64,000 bases of DNA. It comes from Albula goreensis. Lineage: Eukaryota > Chordata > Actinopteri > Albuliformes > Albulidae. Numbering within the stretch: position 1 is the stretch's first letter; every line of letters begins with the position of its first letter. Positions 1-13,100 of this stretch are shown in pieces. Under the pieces are notes generated by a model. That model was not told where the DNA came from and searched no databases. It saw only the letters and a list, made by a program, of their open reading frames with translations. The translations under genes and the position numbers were made by a program. The stretch is taken from assembly GCA_022829145.1 (NCBI GenBank), contig CM040743.1, forward strand, positions 33,002,841 to 33,066,840. The letters are read 5' to 3'.

Positions 1-481
1 TGCTGTCCAGTTTCATTGAATAGAGCCCTGTTTAACCAGCATCGAGTGTAGACTGAAAGATATAGCTGTGGCTTTCCTGTCTGTTCTATAAGTGGTTCTA
101 TCTTTGTTTGTCCTACTGTAACCGAACGATAAACTTAGTGTGGTTTATGCATAGGCCAATAATTATATGTCTATAAGCAATATGTTTTGTGAATAGAAAC
201 CAAAGATAATTCACCAATGTGAATCTGTTAGTAGTGACTGTCAGTGAGTGTGTCTATAAGCAATATGTTTTTCTCATAAAAATTAAAGATAATTTACTTG
301 AGATAAGATATTACATGTGGAAACATGGCGTCTGTGTTTGGTGATGTGTTTAGAAGATGGTGAATTGGTTGAGCAAGGCATAGATTCCTGCTAATAGTTT
401 TCTGCAGGTACAGAGAGTACAGGGTGTGATTAGTCCTTGGTTTGAGTTGCCTGACTGTTTTCCCTTCCCCCCCAACTCTAG
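1..481. other. MYO10 intron, 3' part (no exon seen)
   Basis: AT-rich sequence ending in a C/T-rich tract and AG just before the first recognisable MYO10 exon at 482. It holds a diverged direct repeat: about 45 bases from 168 recur from 251, sharing the core TCTATAAGCAATATGTTT and an AAAGATAATT further on. No coding similarity was seen on either strand. Confidence 0.6.
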
Positions 482-1115
482 ATGCCTGACCAGTTTGACC
501 AAACCGTGGTCCTGAACCAGCTCAGGTATTCTGGGATGCTCGAGACCGTCCGAATCCGCCGGGCTGGCTTCCCTGTGAGGAGACCGTTCCAGGACTTCTG
601 CGCAAGGTGATCCTACCCCCTCCTTCCCATAATGCAGTGTAGTGTTTCAGCATTCTGTTTTTCATGATGTGTCGTGTCCCAGCCATTGTCCTGAAAGCAT
701 CCACATAGACAGCTAACTTTAGCAAACTGTCTGACATTGTAGGAATTTCCACATGCCCTTACAGTGTCAATCCTCAGACACAGACAGTGTTTATCATGTA
801 CGGTGAACACTGTTCCTGTCCATGACAGTGCATGGCTGCACTGTTAGCTCACATTCATCACATGCGCTATTGTAACCCACCACCCAAAGACTCTCATGTT
901 AACATGTGCCGTACCATGTGTCTTCACCGTAGGGGTTGGGAAACTGTGATATTTTTTGCTGCGGAGAGTCATTCCTCAGTCTGTCCCCTTCGCCCTCTAG
1001 GTATAAGGTCCTGATGAGAGACATATCCCTTCCTGATGACCCGAGAGGGAGGTGCACCGGACTGCTCAGCCTCTATGATAGCAGCAGCGCAGAATGGCAG
1101 CTGGGAAAGACCAAG
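482..1115 (+). CDS. MYO10: MYO10 segment: end of motor domain (exons 482-606, 1001-1115)
   Basis: The two exons encode the C-terminal motor (converter region), beginning [20 protein letters not shown], which is near-identical to vertebrate myosin-X as I recall it, and ending WQLGKTK. The first exon ends in phase 2 (AG|GTGATC). The second begins after CTCTAG and ends AAG|GTAAAA in phase 0. The actin-binding and ATP-binding parts are encoded left of the window. Confidence 0.95.
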
Positions 1116-4100
1116 GTAAAAAAAGGAGATAATGGAACACAAAGCATTACTTCTACAGTTTTAGCACTGTAGCAATTTAGCCATTGCACTATAAACCTGA
1201 ATGTAAATCCCATTCTATGTCTACATTTAAACAAAGCTCATTAACTTGCACATAGTAAGAATCAAAATATGAATCTTTTTTTGTGTCATTTTGTTCAGAC
1301 AAAGGAGAGACAAACAAGATTTTGTTTCCCCCGACACGATTACTTATGATTTTTTTATTGACTGTCAGCTTTAATTTGACGTATCACATAAATAAATTAA
1401 TGCAAGTGGATTAGGGAAATTTAGTGGCTTTGGGGGGTGGAGACAATTACCCCTGGATGTTAGTGTTAGTTATGGTCGTTCTACCTGAGGCCTGCAATCT
1501 GTTTCTATCGTAAATAATTTTAGGCAAGTGGAATGACATCTGCGGCAGCGTGACAAGCTTGGTATCTCCGTCATTGTTCAGAGGGCAATTTCTGTCCTTG
1601 TCTTCATACCCACAAGGCCTAATTGTTAGGCCTTGTTATTCTATGTCACTTCATAACATGATAAAAAAAAAACCTGCAGCGCAGAAAAGATAAACGTCTC
1701 GGTAATCTCCAATGAGAATTGACAGATGTCGCCACCCTGGCAACCCCGCCTGACCCAGCTGGAAGTCGACAGCAGTTTGGGAGGGAGACACAAGGTTTAA
1801 ATCAGTCGGGTCCCTTTCAGATCGCCAGAGGGTAGCGCGCTACATCCCGTGAGAGCAAGATTTATATTGACTCGGCTCAAATTCCTCTTTTCTTTGTTTG
1901 TTTTATGGGGTGCGTGCCGTGCATTGTCTGCTTTGCTTTATGAGGGAAACTTAATTTTCTAGAAGTTACGAGGTGGCGCTTGACTTCTTTTGGCATCCTG
2001 GTAGTGGTGGACAATGAAAACCTCACAGGGACAGTAGCATTATGGATGGGCCTGATTTTATTGCACATTTGATGGTTCACTTTCATTTCTCAGTAAATAA
2101 TGAAAAGAGTCGAGGGAAAATCTTGTTTATAAACAGAATTAAGTTTATGTTTAAAATTCAGACCTTGATCCCAATTAGCACTTACCTCATTGCGCTTAAA
2201 TTTGAAAAAGTTATGGTGTATTTCTGCCATTCAAGCTCATTTTATTTTATTTCAGAGACAGTTATTTAAAGAAAACCCCTTTTTAAGGATTTTAACTGTT
2301 TATACTTAGGCTTCTGGAATACTTGTAAACATATCAAAATATGACATATTTTATGTCAGTTCTCAAAGAATATGATGAAAACATATTTCAATATCGGTCA
2401 AAATATGCAGCTTTTGCTATGTATACCATATGCATTTCAAATTTTGGTACATTTTAAGCACATTTATGGCACATATGAAAGTGCCAACAATTTTCTATGA
2501 GTTTGAATTTTCATATTTTCTTTTTTATTTAATATTTTGTGGGACATAATTAGCTTTTGTAGGTAGGATAGACTGTCACGTTTGTGTATCCACAAATCAA
2601 CTGAACCAAATCAACTCTTCAAAGCAAGACTTGGTGTTTTTTTTAAGTGAATTTAATGTGACTAAGTAGACTATCGCGGGATAGTATTATTATATGAGTG
2701 ATTTTGTCATCATTGGACCCATAATGCTTTGTCTGCCCGTCACAGCCCTTGGCAGTGTGGCATTATATTCAGTGGGGGGAATAAAATTGGCTTTTGAAAA
2801 CTCCCTAGACTCGACGACATTTATCATTTACTCAGGATCAGAAATAAATCCCCCATCTTGTCATGTAGAGCTCCAAATCGGATTAACCCTCACCGGCATG
2901 GAGACCCAGCTCCACTATCAATGACAAACAGCTGGGTTCCTGAAAAACCAAGGGTGGGGAGAATGACCCCTGCAATGCCGGGACTGTGCTAATTGAGAAT
3001 CAGTCTTTAAATGCCTTCTCTCTATAATCCCCGAAGGATTTTGCAGGTTTGTCTTTGACTGTGCATAAAGAAAGAGAACCTCATTAGATTCCCCATAGCC
3101 GTTTTGCAGTCTCTTTGTGATGAAGGGGAGGTTCTTTCAAAGTCTGCGAGTTCTTTGAGAGGTCTGTGTGTTTGTGAGACGTCACCTTTGATGGCTTTCA
3201 CCTTTTAATCAGGATGAGATGTGCCGTTTCATTAAATTAATTCATTCTGAGCATTGAAATGCTGGTAGAAACACAGAATTAAGTCTGGTAAGAAGTTGTA
3301 TCTATTATTGTGCAGCTGTATACGAGTGTACTTGGCGCAACATTTTCAGATGTCACTGTTCTTAAAAATGGAATGACTGAACATTCAATGTCCCATGGAT
3401 CATTAATGTAATATAATAATAATAGTAATAATAACAATAATAAAATTCCCTTCCATTATGTTCACAGAATGAAATAAAAGTGCTGAAACAGAGTTGATAC
3501 AAAAAAAATCTTTTAAATAATAAAAATAATAAAGATAATGAGACATGACAGTTCAGTTATGTGGGCAAACTAGTACAGGTACTTATAAGCAGACTAGTGT
3601 GATAAAATATTGCCAAGCCTAGGGCTCTACCCCATTACTGCTGAGATACGTTATAGGCACAGCCATTTAGAAGTTAGGAGTGAGGCCTACAGGGCTGAAA
3701 GCCGCATGAGCCAGTGTGTTTCCCATCAGGTGTTCCTGCGGGAGTCTCTGGAGCACAAGCTGGAGACGCAGCGGGAGGTGGCGGTGTTCCGGGCCGCCAT
3801 GATCATCCAGGCACACGTCATGGGCTACGTGGCACGGTAAGTTCCGGGCCTCCCCCTATGAGCCGGGTGTCCCCAGTTTGCAATCCTCTTGAACCTCTCC
3901 ATTTTCCCCTGTTTCCCGAGAACGGAACAGTGATTGGCAGTTTTTTGTGAATGAACAAGAAAATTGGGACTGAAGGAGTGTAAGCTATTCAAAGTACATT
4001 TAATAATAATGGTGGTAAAGTTTCAGATTGATGCTGCATGTCCAAAATAGCAGCACCTACTATTCCTGATTGGAGTGGGTTATAGTGTGACAGTAGCTTT

Positions 4101-7100
4101 ATCATGTAACCTCTGTAATTTTGAACTCAGCTTCTTGGAGCTGGAGATAGTGATTTAGGTATAGAGGGAGGTTCAAAAGAGAGAGAGAGCAATAAAATGT
4201 ATAATTATCCTGTCTTCCTGTGCCTCTTTCTTACTTTGGAGGTTCTGTCACTGATCAGATAATAACAATAAAATTGGCCATATTTTTCACATCTGTTCTT
4301 TGGTTGCCAATTGATTGAGCTATAGAAAAATGATCCATTTGATTTAGCTTACATCAGTCCATATGAGAATTTACGTAAAAAATTGAATGATGATTATCAA
4401 AAAGTTTCACCAAAATATAAACATGAATATAATGTAAATATACAATCGTTTAAAAATATGCATTAACATTTGGGAATAAAATAATTATTTTCACATATCT
4501 GGAATAAAAATGGTCTCATTGTGTTTCCAACCATTTGTTCCCACTCGAAATCAGCCAGGGTCAGTCAGTGAATTTGCTATAGAAAGTAATGAATGTATAC
4601 TGCATGACCTGGATTATCCTAAATTTGAGTACAACTTCAATTGGGTGAAGTGATTATCTTGTTTCACACTTTCACACTGACCTCCTCTGACTTGGCTCCC
4701 CATAGGAAACAGTACAGGAAGTTGCTGCAGTGCATTGTGGTCATCCAGAAGAATTACCGGGCTTTCTACTGGCGGCGGAGATTCCTGCTCCTGCGCTGGG
4801 CAGCGCTCACCTTCCAGAAGCGTATGAGGGGCCGGCTGGCCCGTCGGCTCTACTGCCAGCTGCTGGAGGAGAGGAGGAGGAGGGAGGAAGAAGAGAGGCA
4901 GATGAGGGTGGAGGAGGAGGAGAGGTAGTGTACCATTCATTACAGTATATCTCCGCACTCAACTTACCCATGATTACAAGGCAGGGGTCTAAAGCTATTA
5001 AGATGCACTCAAACTATCTCTGGTTTTACATACACAACCACCAGGGCTGTCTGTCTGTCCAGTGGCATAATGTCAGATTTTGATTATACTTTATTCATGT
5101 TCTATCTGTCAACAAAGTACAGTAACGATAGTCATGTCTGCCATTGTCTGAAGATGTGGTTTCTCCAGACCTTTGGAGGCTATATTTCCACTTTTACAAC
5201 CACAATATGACTTCCATATCATCTTTACATTCATTTTATGACTGGGACACAATGCATCTATATAGTGCTAAGAGATGTAAACTACTGCTGATTTTTTGTG
5301 AAAAGAAACAAACAACATTGCCCTCCATGCTGTAGTCCAACTGCTCTTCAATGCCCCTCTCAGGCAAAAGAAGTATATGGCTCTCGACTAATGGCCCAGG
5401 TATAGATTCCAATTCCAGGCCCCATTATTTTCTACTTGAAAATTTGCTAGTTTTCGCCCTTTGCCTAAATTTTCTCAATAGCTGTTGGGGGTTGTTGGAA
5501 CGTTTAATATTCACCCTGAAAGCCAAGGCAGGTTGACGTGATGATGGACATTTGAATAACAAATATGCACGGCAACCTTTCTTGACAGCTGGATTGATCT
5601 GCATACTGTAATGGAAAGATAAGCTGTGGATTGAGATGGTGTCTGAATCAAACTCAATAGGGCAGTCTTCCAAGTAGAGCATTCATGAGCAGTAATGGAT
5701 AAAATAAAGCTTGATTATAGATTTCCCATTACTGCAGACTTGTTGGATACAGAAGCACAGTGTCCCTAAATGTAAAATCAACTCAAATTGAATTATGAAT
5801 TGTAAAACCTGTAAAACGTTATTAATTTTACCCTAATTTGCCCCTAATTTTTTTTTAAAAGCATTCATTTATGTTAAGAACCTCTTAAGGTTGCTCTGTT
5901 ATGCCTGTAAACCCAATAAATATGTATCAAACGCTTTATTAAATCCCTTTATGGAGATTTATGGTGTTTGCAGAAGGTTACGGGGATTAATTTTTGAAAA
6001 AAAATTGAAATAATTAGTCTGCATTCTTAATTTTTTGTTCTTGTTTTGATGTTATACTTTTCTGTGAGAGAGAGAGTAGTGCAGTAGGGCATGCTGTGTG
6101 ACTTGGCAGCCAACTGCAAGGTCTGCGGTCCCCAGCTGGGTCCTTGCGCTCGACTTCCTGTCACAGCCTGCGCCCGCGCCGCTTCAGCGGACTCTCTCAG
6201 ACTGCTCAAACCCGTACGAGGTGGTGGGGGCGGTTTAATCAATCTGCTTTTTTTTCCCTCTTTCAGGGAGAGGCTGAAGATGGAGGCCGAGCGGCTTGCA
6301 CAGGAGGTGAGAGTACCTGCATATCGCTCAAACGGCCCTGACTGCGTGTTTTTTGCGGAAAATGGAAAATTATATTTTTGACAGCCCAGTGCCTTATACG
6401 GAATATTAGACACACATACTCTTCATGAAACATTCAGTACAATGTAAAATTTGAATATTTTAGAAACTGGGTTTTATATCAGTGGCTGCAAGTTTGATTC
6501 CCAACAGGTGTTGTTGTACTCAGTTTATTGTCATTCCCTGCTATTATAATTGTCTGTTGCTTGGTTGAATTATACTTTTGTACCTATCCACAGTATGAGT
6601 AATTTTCTCCAATTCTGCTTCTTCTGTGTCTATTCACTGCCCTCTACTCGTATAGTTTAAGACAATAATAACTGATCCAGGATCAGCCTCTTCCCTCCTT
6701 ATCACACCTTTAACTGTTTGCAAGTGACTTACTTCAATGAACAGGTACACATGACACATAAGACCTGTCCCATGATGCATTGCCACCTCACATCCTCCTC
6801 TGTATAGGTGGAAGAGGCTCGGATAGCGGAGGAATTAGCATCCCAGGCCAAGCAGGTGGAGAAGGTGGAGGAGGCAATGGAAGCATTGGAGCTGGATGTC
6901 CGCCCCCAGGACGTCACGCAGGTGGAGGAGATCCTACGTCTGGAGCGGGAGATTGAGGAGCTGCAGCGGCAGAAGGAGCAGCAGGAGCTGTCGTTGACGG
7001 AGGCTCCCTGCAGCGGCTTCAGCGCCTGCGTGATGACGAGCTCCGCCGCCTGGAGGATGAGGCCTGCCGCGCCGCCCAGGAGTTCCTCGAGTCGCTCAAC

Positions 7101-10100
7101 TTTGACGAGATCGACGAGTGCGTCCGCCACATCGAAAGCTCGCTGGGTACGGCCGGGGATGGGCAAAAGCCTGGCTTCGGCCCACATCACCCGAGGGCCG
7201 GGGAGGAAGAGGAGGAGGAGGTGGACGAGGGCTTCGGAGCCGACGACGAGGCATTTAAGGACTCGCCCAACCCCAGCGAGCACGGACACTCGGACGGCCA
7301 GCGCACCAGCGGCATCCGCACCAGTGACGACTCCTCAGAGGAGGACCCCTACGTCAATGATAGGGTTGCCCCACCTCCCCCAGCCCCGCCCCTGCCCGCT
7401 CCCCAGGCCTGCCACAGTGCCTCCTCCAGCGCAGACTCTGCTTACTGCCGGCTCCAGGGCCCGGATGCCCCAGACGAAGATGCCGTGGATCTGATCCCAC
7501 CCGACGAGGACTCAGACTACGACCAGGACGACTATGATGAGGGGGCCATTGTATCCGCTGGCAGCCTGGCCCTCTCCAACCCCCGCAGCGGCCAGTGGTC
7601 TCCAGACTACCGCTGCTCAGTGGGCACTTACAACAGCTCTGGGGCCTACCGCTTCAGTTCAGAGGGAGCTCAGTCCTCAGTGAGTGTAAATCTAAATACT
7701 GACCCTGCTTAACTGAAAACATAAAACTTAGATGTCATCTAGGGATTAATGCAATAGGTTATTTAAGGGCTTAATCACCTTAGTCGTTACGTGTTATCCA
7801 AACATTAGGACAATAAATAACATAAAAGTAAAAATAGACAACACAGAATACACTGTAAAGAAAAATAATATTATACTTGCATATAACTTTTAGAACAACT
7901 TCAAATCATGTCTTTGCTAAGAACTACAACAGCATGCTTTAACTGTCTTTTAACCAGCTAGTTTTTTGAATTTGGTAAAACATTAATCGCAATGATGATT
8001 TGGGAATCCTAGCCTCAGATTTTCTGGGTTGTTGGATGTCTGTTGCATCTCCAACGTCTGCTACAGTCAGCAAAGCAACAGCAGCTCTCTGTGCAGTAAA
8101 TCATTTTAAATTTACTTTGGCTTTTCTGTAGTTGGATCAATAATAAATTTAAGCTCTGAAATGGTAGAGGAAAGAGGCAAATGACCTCGCTCACATTTTC
8201 AGCCTGTCTGTCTTTGTGCATCTTGCCAATAGGGTGCTGGGCAGAGACTTCATTATGAAACTCAAATTGCTGCATGACTCATACTGTCCAATGTGACTGT
8301 AATTCAGGGCTTCTGTTCTCTTCGCCCCCAAATCCCCCCCCCCCAACCTTCCCCGCCCAAAGTTTGAAGACAGCGAGGATGATTTTGACAGGTTCGACAC
8401 TGACGACGAGCTGTCCTACCGACGGGACTCGGTCTACAGCTGTGTCACGCTGCCCTATTTCCACAGCTTTCTGTACATCAAAGGTAACATTGCCCTAGCA
8501 GCACTATAGGACACATGACCAACACGGACCTAAGGCATTACTTTTGGGGGCGAGGCTTCATAAAAACAATAACGACAGAAAATGTATCAGCATCTTCATT
8601 AGCATAATTCAGCCCGATCTCCTTGTTTTCAGTTTGGACTCAATGAATTATGCAAAACCACCTGACATTTCAATCATATATTGAAATGTCAAGTATCGGG
8701 TATTATGTTGGTTAGTAAATGGGCTTTTTGTCAGTATAAAAACAGATCTGAAGGCAGAAAAGCAGGGAATGTTCATCACCAATGCTTGTGATTCAGTCGG
8801 CGTCTTATTTGTACAAGGACACAAGGTCCCAACACGGTCAATTTACATTTGCATTCTGCAGCCTTCGAGTAACACAAAGGCAGGCCAGAGCTTTAACAGG
8901 GAAAACGGTTGTAGCTCTGAACGCTGTGAGATGTGCCACTGCTGTGTGAGACTGCATATCAAATTCAGTTAGGCAGCAGGCTTTGGAAAGCGCACGCCTG
9001 CCAAACAGCGCTCCCGAAGCCAGGTTATTTTTACTCAACTGCAAATGAAGCGCAGAAACAGCCGCAAGCCAAGCTCCTGTGAGAAGCCACGTCCGTCTGT
9101 TTAAATTTAAAAGCGACCGCAAAAGGCAGCCAGTGGATCACGGGCTTCGGCCACTAGGTGGCACTGCAGCCACTGAGAAATAAAACGGTATATGAAATGA
9201 CGCAGGGCCCTGCTGTCAATGCTTTGGAGACCTGGATGGGGTGGTCTGCGTGGTGATGATATGATGAATAAGCTCTTTAGATTCGGTGTAATGCTGTCCA
9301 GAAATCGAGGAAAGCTAATGACAATGAACCCACTTTTGTGTCATTTGGTTAGTTATTGCCATATGGCATGACAGTTCAGCAACTGGGCCTGGAAACCTGG
9401 CCCAGAGAAGCTGTCAAGCAAAACAGTTGACCAAAAATGACAAACATGTAAACATTTAAATTATATTTGATAGGCTATTCAATATTGTATTATAGCTAAA
9501 TACTTACAGAAAATCCAAATTCATCTGAATGGTTGTTATAATTGATATTTCCCAATAATTACTCTGATTCATGAGGGCTTGTCTTGTAGATTGTGATTTA
9601 GGAAGGTGGTTCGTCATTTCCCTTATTTTGTGTCTCCATGTGCCCTGCCCTTCTCTTCTTTTCGCCCTCCATTTCCTACTCTTCCATGACTTCTCCCTTT
9701 TGTTTCGTTCTCCATCCTCTCCCTGCCCTTCACCGTTCTGCCTTTCCGGCCCTTTCTGTGCTTTGTATTCTTTGTTACGATCACCCTCTTATCTCTAACC
9801 CTTGTTCTCCTCCTCTTTCTTATCTCTTACCCCTCTTTCTCCCTCCTCCTCCCTTTTCTGCCCCGGCACCTCTGTCTCTTATGAATTGACAACTCCTTTT
9901 TTCTCTCGCCTCTCTTTCATTCTCTTGCTCCCTCTCCTCTCTCCTGCTATCTTCTCTTCTCTTGTTTCCTCTGCCTCTCTGATGCTTCTGCCTCTCCTCT
10001 TCCGTGTCTCCTCTCATCTCTTTTGTTTCCTTTCCTGACTTCCTCCACCACCCCCTTTTCGCTCTTCAACCCCACCTCCTATTCCTACAACTCCAAACCC

Positions 10101-13100
10101 CCTTGGCTCCACTCCTTTGGACCCCCCACATCTCTCCCGTTCTTCCTTTCCCTCTTGCACCTCCATAGGGGGTCTGATGAACACGTGGAAGAGGCGCTGG
10201 TGCGTGCTGAAGGACGAGACTTTCCTGTGGTTCCGCGCTAAGCAGGAGGCCCTGAAGCAGGGCTGGCTGCACAAGAAGGGCGGAGGCTCGTCCACCCTGT
10301 CCCGCCGCAACTGGAAGCGCCGCTGGTTCGTGCTGCGGCAGAGCAAGCTCATGTACTTTGAGAACGACGGCGAGGAAAAGCTAAAGGGCACGCTGGACAT
10401 GCATACCGCCAAGTAAGCCACCAGAAGGGGGCGCCCTGCTGCTCTGCCCCTTTTTTTTGGAGGATTTAAATGTAACATCAAGAGCTTACCATGAAAGGCA
10501 TTTCATATCCATGGTGCCAGCAATCATACATCCACAGTTTCCCACAACCTGTTCAATTTTGCTATTTTTTTTCTGTGGAGCCCAAAACACGACCTAAAAC
10601 TGTATTGCCATGTTTGTGACTTGCAGTGAGATTTGAAATATACACACTGCACTCACTAAAACAACCCCAATCTCCTCCGCTGTGTTTTATGTCTCTAATG
10701 ACACCACAGATGACAGGGTAGCATTACAAAAATAACAGTTATTACATTTACACAATTAAAAGATAAAAAAGACCATGTAAATCTGAGATAATCATGGTAA
10801 CCACATAGTTTGACTTGCCCAGTCAATGTCAGAGAAACCAATTATCTGATTATGTGTCATTTTAATATCAAGCTGTAAGATTTTATTTATTTATTTATTT
10901 TTTTTTGAAGAGCAGTTTCATCAGCAGAAGTCATTGTGAGGGATGGGAAACATAACTTTGACACTGCATGCAAATGATTGTACATAAGAAGCTGGGCCAG
11001 GGTGAATGAGTCTTTCATAGCCCATTTCCTTTTTGGGCTGTTCATGGAAACCTTTTGCTGTGTTTGTACGTGGAAACTCAGAGGAAGTAGGGTGTGTGCA
11101 GATCAGACGCCTTGTTTAGTCAACAGGACTTGCAGATTGCAATCATAGACTGCCTCAAAGAAACCCGGAGTCACTCCCAACATCAAACAAACATAAGTCA
11201 TGTGGGAGGTGGGACCTGAGGTCAGAGGTCGAGCGAAGCCAGTCAGGTTTATGTGCCACCTACCATTGCCCTAGCGGTCGTGGTACACGTGAGATTGTTA
11301 GAGCTAACTTGACCGTATGTGACCGTGTGTCCCTTTCAGAGAAATCGTGGACAACACCGGGAAGGAGAACGGAATTGACATTGTTATGCCCGAACGCACG
11401 TATCACCTGATCGCTGAGTCTGCGGAGGACGCCAGGCAAGTCACATGTTTACATGGTGTCCCAGGCGGGATGATTTTTCCATCATAATTTTTGCCTGTGT
11501 TTATGTGTTAGAGAGTTTTTAATACATTATGAGATGTCCATGCATCCCAAAATGACTGTTGACATGCTAATGACAAAATCAACCTTGTCTGTGTTAGAAT
11601 AATGGAACAGCATAGGACTGGTGTATGAAATAGTGTGCCTGCATGTGTTTGTGTGCTAAGGGAGAATTTGACTGTGTCATCACAGCATATGTATTACAGA
11701 CCTGTCATCTGTTATCAGCGTGGATAACATCTGGTCCCCCACCAACACATTCTCCCCCAGATGGACCAACCTGCACTTCTATTTCTAATATCCCTTTTAC
11801 ATGCGTTTAACGCTGTCACAGCCTGTTTAGATGACATCTCCCTACATCGGAAATGCAATTTACATAGTTCACAGTGACATACTGTCAAGGTTGTAAAGCA
11901 GAAAAATTTCAAACGTTCTCTGATTTTTAGCAGGAAATCAAAAATATTGCTAGAAACAGGGGTCATTTGACACATTTGATCTTGGTTATTTGTTATTCTT
12001 GAAACAGTGAGACAACAATTTGACAAAGTAAAAATGTATGTAAATTTGCAAGTAAAAATTCTGTTGAGCAGATGGATTAGTGCTTTATAGAATCTTCCCG
12101 TAATTGATATTCCATATGTCTCTGTCTCTTAATCTCCATTAATCAGCTGGCAAACATGCGAAGGTAACCTTTGTTAGATATATCTCCCTGACCTTGAGTT
12201 TGGTTTTCAGCAGTTTGAGAAAATAACCATTCGGATTCTGTAGTGCACCCCATAAGATTCTGTGATCTACTTTACTCTCCAGTCCATATTTAGCATAGAT
12301 GGTTCCCCTCAGGTCGCAGGCTCAAGGTGTTTCAAATGAAAACAGGTTGAGGGACAGCGTCACCACTGTTAACAGTGAAAACATAAAACATGGAGGCTCG
12401 TGAGAGGCTGACTGTTTGTGTTTGCCAGGGAAAGCAGCGACTTCCAGGGTGTTTTTCCCCTCCCCCTTTGATCTCCTGCCTCTGCGAGGAAGTCTGTTGT
12501 GTTTGACTGAGAGGGATTACTGCTGTGCGAGCACGTGTGTGTGTGTGTGCCTGTGTGTGTGTGTTTCAGCATGTGCGTATGCTTTCCATCAATAAATAAA
12601 TGAATGAGTCTTATCACATATGACTGCTGCTGAGATTTAATATGTTCTAAGATTTAGTATCATATAAATGGCCATGATAGATTTATTCTGAAGCGATACA
12701 CCCTGTTTATGCACATTACAGTTCAGGGATTCTCTCCGGCAGTTTCCTCTGAATGAATATTGATCCATCCACGGGATGCTTTATTGTCTATTTTCTTGAT
12801 GGGGATAATGAACAGCTACAGGACAAAATATTCAGAGTGTTTACCAAAAATATAAAGTAGGAGAAGAAACACAAGACATTTTGTGACACAGTCGGGTCAT
12901 TGGCCCTGTGGTTGTTTCATTGGTCCCTGAGTTTTCATAGCGGGTAAATGATCATGGTTTTCAAACTTAACGATCTCCTTAAATGTCCCGGCTCTACTGC
13001 TGTTATGCTGTTAGCAAAGGTAATAGCAATAGGCTTCATGCAGTGACTCTTTCACATTTGGAGCAATGGGTCATTGATACAATGGAATGTAAATTGAAAG

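Larger units (their letters stand above)
8484..10168 (+). other. MYO10 intron with long pyrimidine-rich tract
   Basis: Intron of 1.7 kb. It carries a perfect hairpin at 8663-8691 (12-base arms, 5-base loop). Its last half-kilobase, about 9640-10168, is strongly C/T-rich on the + strand and runs up to the acceptor of the PH1/PH2 exon. Short open frames in this tract are low-complexity artefacts. Confidence 0.6.

Noticed and set aside
7005..7030. A micro-intron explaining the MYO10 frame change
   Set aside because: Homology to myosin-X is continuous on both sides with only one base missing. There is no room for an intron and no usable splice pair.
6729..7289. 186-codon - strand frame
   Set aside because: Antisense of the MYO10 coiled-coil exon; low-complexity Ser/Leu-rich.
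9571..10241. Several overlapping frames on both strands
   Set aside because: Produced by the pyrimidine-rich tract, where stop codons are rare. No protein-like composition.
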